The notes under the pieces were generated by a model. The model ran no database searches and had not been told where the DNA came from. It was given only the letters and a program-made list of their open reading frames with translations. Both the position numbers and the translations under genes were made by a program. A stretch of 64,000 bases of DNA from Sipunculus nudus. Its lineage: Eukaryota; Annelida; Sipuncula; Golfingiida; Sipunculidae. Shown here piece by piece: positions 59,619-64,000 of the stretch (its first letter is position 1; each line of letters begins with the position of its first letter). The stretch is from assembly GCA_026874595.1 (NCBI GenBank), contig CM049310.1, positions 27,949,058 to 28,013,057 on the forward strand, read 5' to 3'.

Positions 59619-59812
59619 ACAAGACAATACAGCGTTCTAGAAGAAGAATAAAATTCGTAGTACGGCACAAGACAAATGCAGTTTATTAGAATACAATTGG
59701 TAGTCCGACACGAAACAAATACAGTTTACTAGAATACAATTGGTAGTCCGGCACAAGACAAATACAGTGTATTAGAATACAATTGAAAGTACGGTACAAG
59801 AAATACAGGGTT
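59619..59812. repeat. About 54-bp tandem repeat, three to four copies
   Basis: AGAATACAATTGGTAGTCCG and GGCACAAGACAAATACAGT alternate in three good units with a diverged first one. Confidence 0.75.
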
Positions 59813-60015
59813 GCACGTGGTTTCCGTACTGCAGTAGATGAATCAGCTGTGTAGTACGTCACTGGCCACTGGAAGTCATTCACATAGTTGTCTGAACACA
59901 TATTACATCTTGATTTAACATGGAAGCTCTTCCACATGACGGCCGTGAAAGACGACCAAGCCCAGCTGGCTCGTAACCGATCAAGCAGCACTGACCCATC
60001 AGCCCCCAGCGCCAT
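59813..60015 (-). CDS. Weak candidate coding exon
   Basis: After an AG acceptor-like site (CCACTGACAG) the frame reads ATGGCGCTGG onward with non-repetitive content such as SSFTAVMWKSFHVKSRC and NDFQWPVTYYTAD. It then runs into the tandem repeat without a clear donor. It could equally be chance. Confidence 0.2.
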
Positions 60016-61344
60016 CTGTCAGTGGCGGCTGGAATAATTACGATAGCAGATATTTCACACATGTTCATCAGCGTTTTTCCAGATGTACTTAGCTACTTAG
60101 TCAGTTCGAGAGCTTGTGAATGAGAAACCTATCCAGATCTCTCTTTATTCAATTAGTTCGGGTCACTGCACTTAAACTTGACGCCCCAGCCCAGCAGAGT
60201 TGTAAAGCTTACTGAATGTACAGTTGGAAACTATTCCGACGGAACCTGGAACATGGCGTGCCGTGGATGGAGGGGGTTGTTTTGCTGCCCGCTGCGTGTC
60301 GATTGTAAGGCTGATGGAAACAAGACTTAGCGACCGAGAGATTCGATGTTTCAGGTGTTGTTCATGTAGGACTCGGACAAAGTCTGTTAATTCACGGTGG
60401 AGCTGGCCTGACTTGGGACACGTTTTTTTCCGGATTGAGTTTTTCTATTTATCTGACCCTGGATTAGCTGTTTATTTCTTTTTATCTATTCTCTTATGCT
60501 GAAGAATGATCATTAGCCAGATGCATATATTGCAAATGATACTATTACTTACTAATCAAAATGTTTGATGCACCTGACAAATTTCTGAGTATATTAGGGA
60601 TGTGCATTTATTCACATATTCACCACATTTAAATAGGCCTAACTTAAATTTACGTGTCCAGAATGCATATACAGCGGTCATGATAAAAAAAGCAGGGAAC
60701 AGGTCTATCATAGGATGCAGCATTTTATAAATTGTTCAGATAAAGACCTTTCTTGTAGCTTCAGACATGTAGGGATGATATTTCATAAAATATGTACTCT
60801 GTATAAAACGCCCACCTGGCTATTACGGTTTACGGGTATATATTTTTCCCACCAAACTGACATTTTACTGATCAATAAACCTGCTAAAGCCGCACTCTAT
60901 GATGTGCTGACGGTGGGGACGAGCGTTGGCCTACCGGTTGATTTGTGTGGGTGCCGGTCCCAGGGAGCTGACTCCATGTGTTGACCTTAATTAATTCCTA
61001 TATGTCATCAGAAATTCTCCTTAGAGTATCTGTGTTCTTTGTTCAGCTGAAGGAGTTTGTAATTGAAATTTTCATGGCCATTCACATCGTTATATTAGCT
61101 AAATAACTTTTCAATCGTTCCGCAGAATCTCGCCTCGACTGCGTATATACTGAACACTCATTTTCAATATTCAGAATTTCTTTGGTCGCTAATGGTTACG
61201 CTTGTCACATTTTTTTTTTTTTTTAATTTGAACTATCAAACCTCAGCCTTGCTGAACCGGGTTATATGCTGATAAAACGGGATGAATCAGCAGCACACAA
61301 AAGTCTGAACGACTTGTTCAATTCGTCAGTAATATAATTTCATT
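60016..61344. other. Intergenic, no gene recognised
   Basis: Plus-strand frames at 60224-60502 and 60715-60984 lack splice or domain support. Confidence 0.35.
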
Positions 61345-62640
61345 TTTAGCTCAGCTGACTTTCAATCATGCTGTGCGATAGCGATGGATCTTTGTCCGTC
61401 TTCTGTCCGTCCGGCTGGCCGTCCGTCCATCCGTTAGCAGGGCACAAATCGTAACCGTAAGGGCTAGAATCATGAAACATATGCAGTCTTAGAGGTTCTG
61501 AAAAGATCTCCTTGTAAACCTGAAATAAGGTCACAGTGACTTATATTCTATGAGTTACGGGGTGTGTTTGCACCCCCAAGAATCAATTCTAATAGCCAAA
61601 ATTTTCATCCCAAACCTTCCATCTTTCACATTCGGCTCACCTACCTACAGGGGAAGTACCATTATTATTTTGAGGTCACAAGATCAAGGTCACAGGACCC
61701 AGTTGTTTGAAAAGCTTGTGGATGCATTTTAAGCTAAACCCGTCATTCAAAATATTGGATCTTTCACATATGGCTCTCCTACCAAGTGGGAGAATAATCC
61801 TACAGATTTTGAGGTCACAAGGTCAAAGGTCAATGTCATAGCATCCACTCCTTTAAAAAGGTTGTGGACACATTTCAAGCTAGACTTTTCATTCCAAAAC
61901 CTTCCAGCATTGACATATCGCATCTCTGCCAGCTGGGGAAAAGACCTGTTTATTTTGAGGTCAAAGGTCATATGGCTCACCTACCAAGTGGGAGAATAAT
62001 CCTATAGATTTTGAGGTCACATGGTCAAAGGTCAATGTCATAGGATCTACTCCTTTAAAAAGGTTGTGGACACATTTCAAGCTAGACTTTTCATTCCAAA
62101 ACCTTCCAGCATTGACATATCTTATCTCTGCCAACTGGGGAAAATACCTGTTTATTTTGAGGTCAAAGGTCAAGTTCTTAGCACCCATGTCTTGCGTGGA
62201 GTCATTTAAAGGCAAACTTTTAAACCTATACCGTTCATCTGTCATCTTACCTACCAATAGGGGAAGAACCCTTTTGTTGTTTAGTTCTAAAGATAAGAGG
62301 TCAAGGCCACAATACTAAATTGTCCCAAATGCTGGTGAACATATTTCAAGCTAAACTTTCACATATGCCTCATCTATGCAACACTCAATTTGATTCAAAC
62401 TTCATATTTATGGGTCTCTTTGCTTGAAGAAATAACATTGATTTTGGGGTCAGCTGGTCAGGAGGTTAAGTGTTGCAGGTCAAAGTTATTCACAAATTGG
62501 TTGCCAGGTGATTACTCCAGTTTTAAGTGGTTAGTAGTTACCCATCACTCTTGAAAGAATCCAATTGATATGTGGGAAAGAGGCCAAGGTCATTGGTCAG
62601 GGATGTTCACAAAAACAACTTACTTTGAAGACCATCACTA
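61345..62640. repeat. Dispersed repeat rich in TGACC half-sites, copy 2, with internal duplication
   Basis: It starts AGCTCAGCTGACTTTCAATC, then GTCCGTCCGGCTGGCCGTCC. Two nearly identical units of about 220 bp (61767-61970 and 61975-62180) each contain TTTGAGGTCACA, then GGTCAAAGGTCAATGTCATA, and CATTCCAAAACCTTCCAGCA. The family is the reverse of 4165-5120. Confidence 0.7.
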
Positions 62641-64000
62641 TTTTTCTTGTATATATAACCATTGCACTCCAACCTTTACATCTCACTGTGTGGCCGTAAT
62701 TGTGAGCGGCATTTGTGATATATGACTCCCTTTTGTATAAGTCCATTGAATAATAAGAAAATCATTTGTGCATAACAAAAACACTCTATTGCCGGAGGTA
62801 TTATTAAATGCTTTGGCCAGGCATTAAGACAATGAGAGTATTGTATAAAGGTTTAGCTAATGATTCATAATATGATCATACCTTTAGAATGTTTTGGACG
62901 TTCAATTCTGTAACATTCTTTGGCGCAATTGCCATAAGTTTGCTCTCTTATTGGAGGGTGTGTGATATCAAATGTCAGACTTGTCAGAAATCCGTTATGT
63001 CTGCCAGGTAGCCACCTTTAAAATGCTTTTGAACATATTATCTCAAGAACTGTTAAAGTGAATGCAGTGGGGCGTATTTAAATGTAATCTTACAAAGGAT
63101 TGGGTGAAAGACTTCTTAAAAAATATGACCATCATTAATGAAAGTTTAGTACAGTTGGTTTGTATTGAATAAAAATTCATACAGAAGCACCCGTTTCTCA
63201 ATAATTCATGCATTGATTTCCTTGATTTTTTGCTATTTATGTTGATCTTATATTTGACCTGCATGCACATGTGTGGTGTTCCTTTTGAGACTGAAAGGTA
63301 TCAAGCAAGCTATAGGATTAGTTCCTGATAGCTCAATAGAAAGTTTCAACAAAATTGGCAAATAGATTCTTAAAAAAAATGACTGGAAGATGTGAATCTC
63401 AGCCCATGATGTCGCAGGTCATGTCTGGCAGCTGAACGTCATGACCCAAGGGTCACTTGTTAATAGATGTTTAACAAATTACAGTTAAAAGACAAAGACG
63501 TTTTCCTAAAAAAATCTAATAAAGTAGTCAAATATATGTTAATGTGTATTTCCGTCATCCATGTGTCATATATAGGTTAGCGCAGTACCTACATATTTCA
63601 GACCATTTGTCTTATAATACGAGTCCGTTGGGTGATCGCATTTGACAGGTACGAATTTACATGTAATATTAATGTAAAACGGGTTCAATGATCAACCTTT
63701 CCTACCATCGCAGGGGGGGGGGGGGGCTAATCCCACCCCAAACCCTACATGCGTATATATGGAGTATTAAAGTATGTTATACATGTATATATGTATAAAG
63801 CAATATGCTAATTTTGATTTGTACAGCTCTGTACATGCACGTGTAGAAAAACACGGCTGAAATCTCTCTGGGCCAAATCACAAAAGAGACAACATTTATC
63901 TCTATATTAGATGAGATTACATCAGCCGCGGCTGAATAGTAAGTATATTACTGTCATGGTATATATCTTATGTTGTATGTCCCTGGTGTTCCGTTACTGT
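62641..64000. other. Intergenic, no gene recognised
   Basis: It contains a CATGACCCAAGGGTCACTTG repeat-family end near 63429 and a G homopolymer at about 63714-63726. I see nothing else. Confidence 0.4.

Noticed and set aside
60900-60985. tRNA-like stretch with GGTTGATT and GGTGCCGGTCCC
   Set aside because: No cloverleaf with paired acceptor stem and T-arm GTTCRANNC can be drawn.
1-64000. CRISPR arrays, operons, ribosome binding sites, insertion sequences
   Set aside because: The tandem arrays lack spacer structure and the genes are spliced. This is animal DNA and prokaryotic features do not apply.

Overview
This window looks like animal nuclear DNA, most likely from a bivalve mollusc. The evidence is intron-rich genes with GT-AG junctions, long AT and CA microsatellites, and many dispersed repeats. 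Some repeats end in SCGGATAC-like, AGCTCAGCTGAC-like or GGATCCGCCCCTG-like sequences, and some carry GACCTTGACCTTTGACC runs. I know such repeats mainly from molluscs. The phylum is an inference; nothing here gives the species. Roughly nine tenths of the window is non-coding.

Layout. 0.6-7.2 kb: repeats only, including a 54-bp minisatellite. 7.88-12.76 kb (minus): a complete seven-exon RPL7A gene encoding 266 aa, with three intronic box C/D snoRNAs of the SNORD36 (U36) type. 12.7-12.95 kb: a probable bidirectional promoter. 13-21.5 kb: presumed first intron of MED22, filled with transposon-derived repeats. 21.6-23.36 kb (plus): the three coding exons of MED22/SURF5 (142 aa). RPL7A (SURF3) and MED22 (SURF5) lie head to head, as in the vertebrate surfeit locus. 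23.7-27.5 kb: repeats. 27.94-31.6 kb (minus): a three-exon gene for a 358-aa protein that joins an Mrr-like PD-(D/E)XK restriction-endonuclease domain, a coiled coil and a C-terminal Death domain. Its first intron opens with about 22 copies of a 30-bp repeat made from the gene's own 5' splice site. 31.6-38 kb: mostly featureless, with one CAGGTG E-box cluster. 38.2-40.1 kb (minus): weakly supported orphan exons. 40.7-46.1 kb: two promoter-like repeats in inverted orientation. 46-54 kb: repeats. 54.3-58.9 kb (plus): a four-exon orphan gene for a secreted, Thr/Pro-rich, cysteine-containing protein whose last exon and its acceptor are tandemly duplicated. 59-64 kb: repeats.

How the genes relate. 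RPL7A and MED22 are housekeeping genes (ribosome, Mediator) that probably share a promoter. The RPL7A introns also supply rRNA 2'-O-methylation guides. The nuclease-Death gene is the best candidate for an undescribed system: a prokaryotic-defence-type nuclease joined to an apoptosis/immune adaptor domain, with an intron structure that could switch between full-length and Death-less products. The secreted orphan gene has a different but analogous splice-site duplication. I find no link between these last two genes and the surfeit pair beyond being close together.
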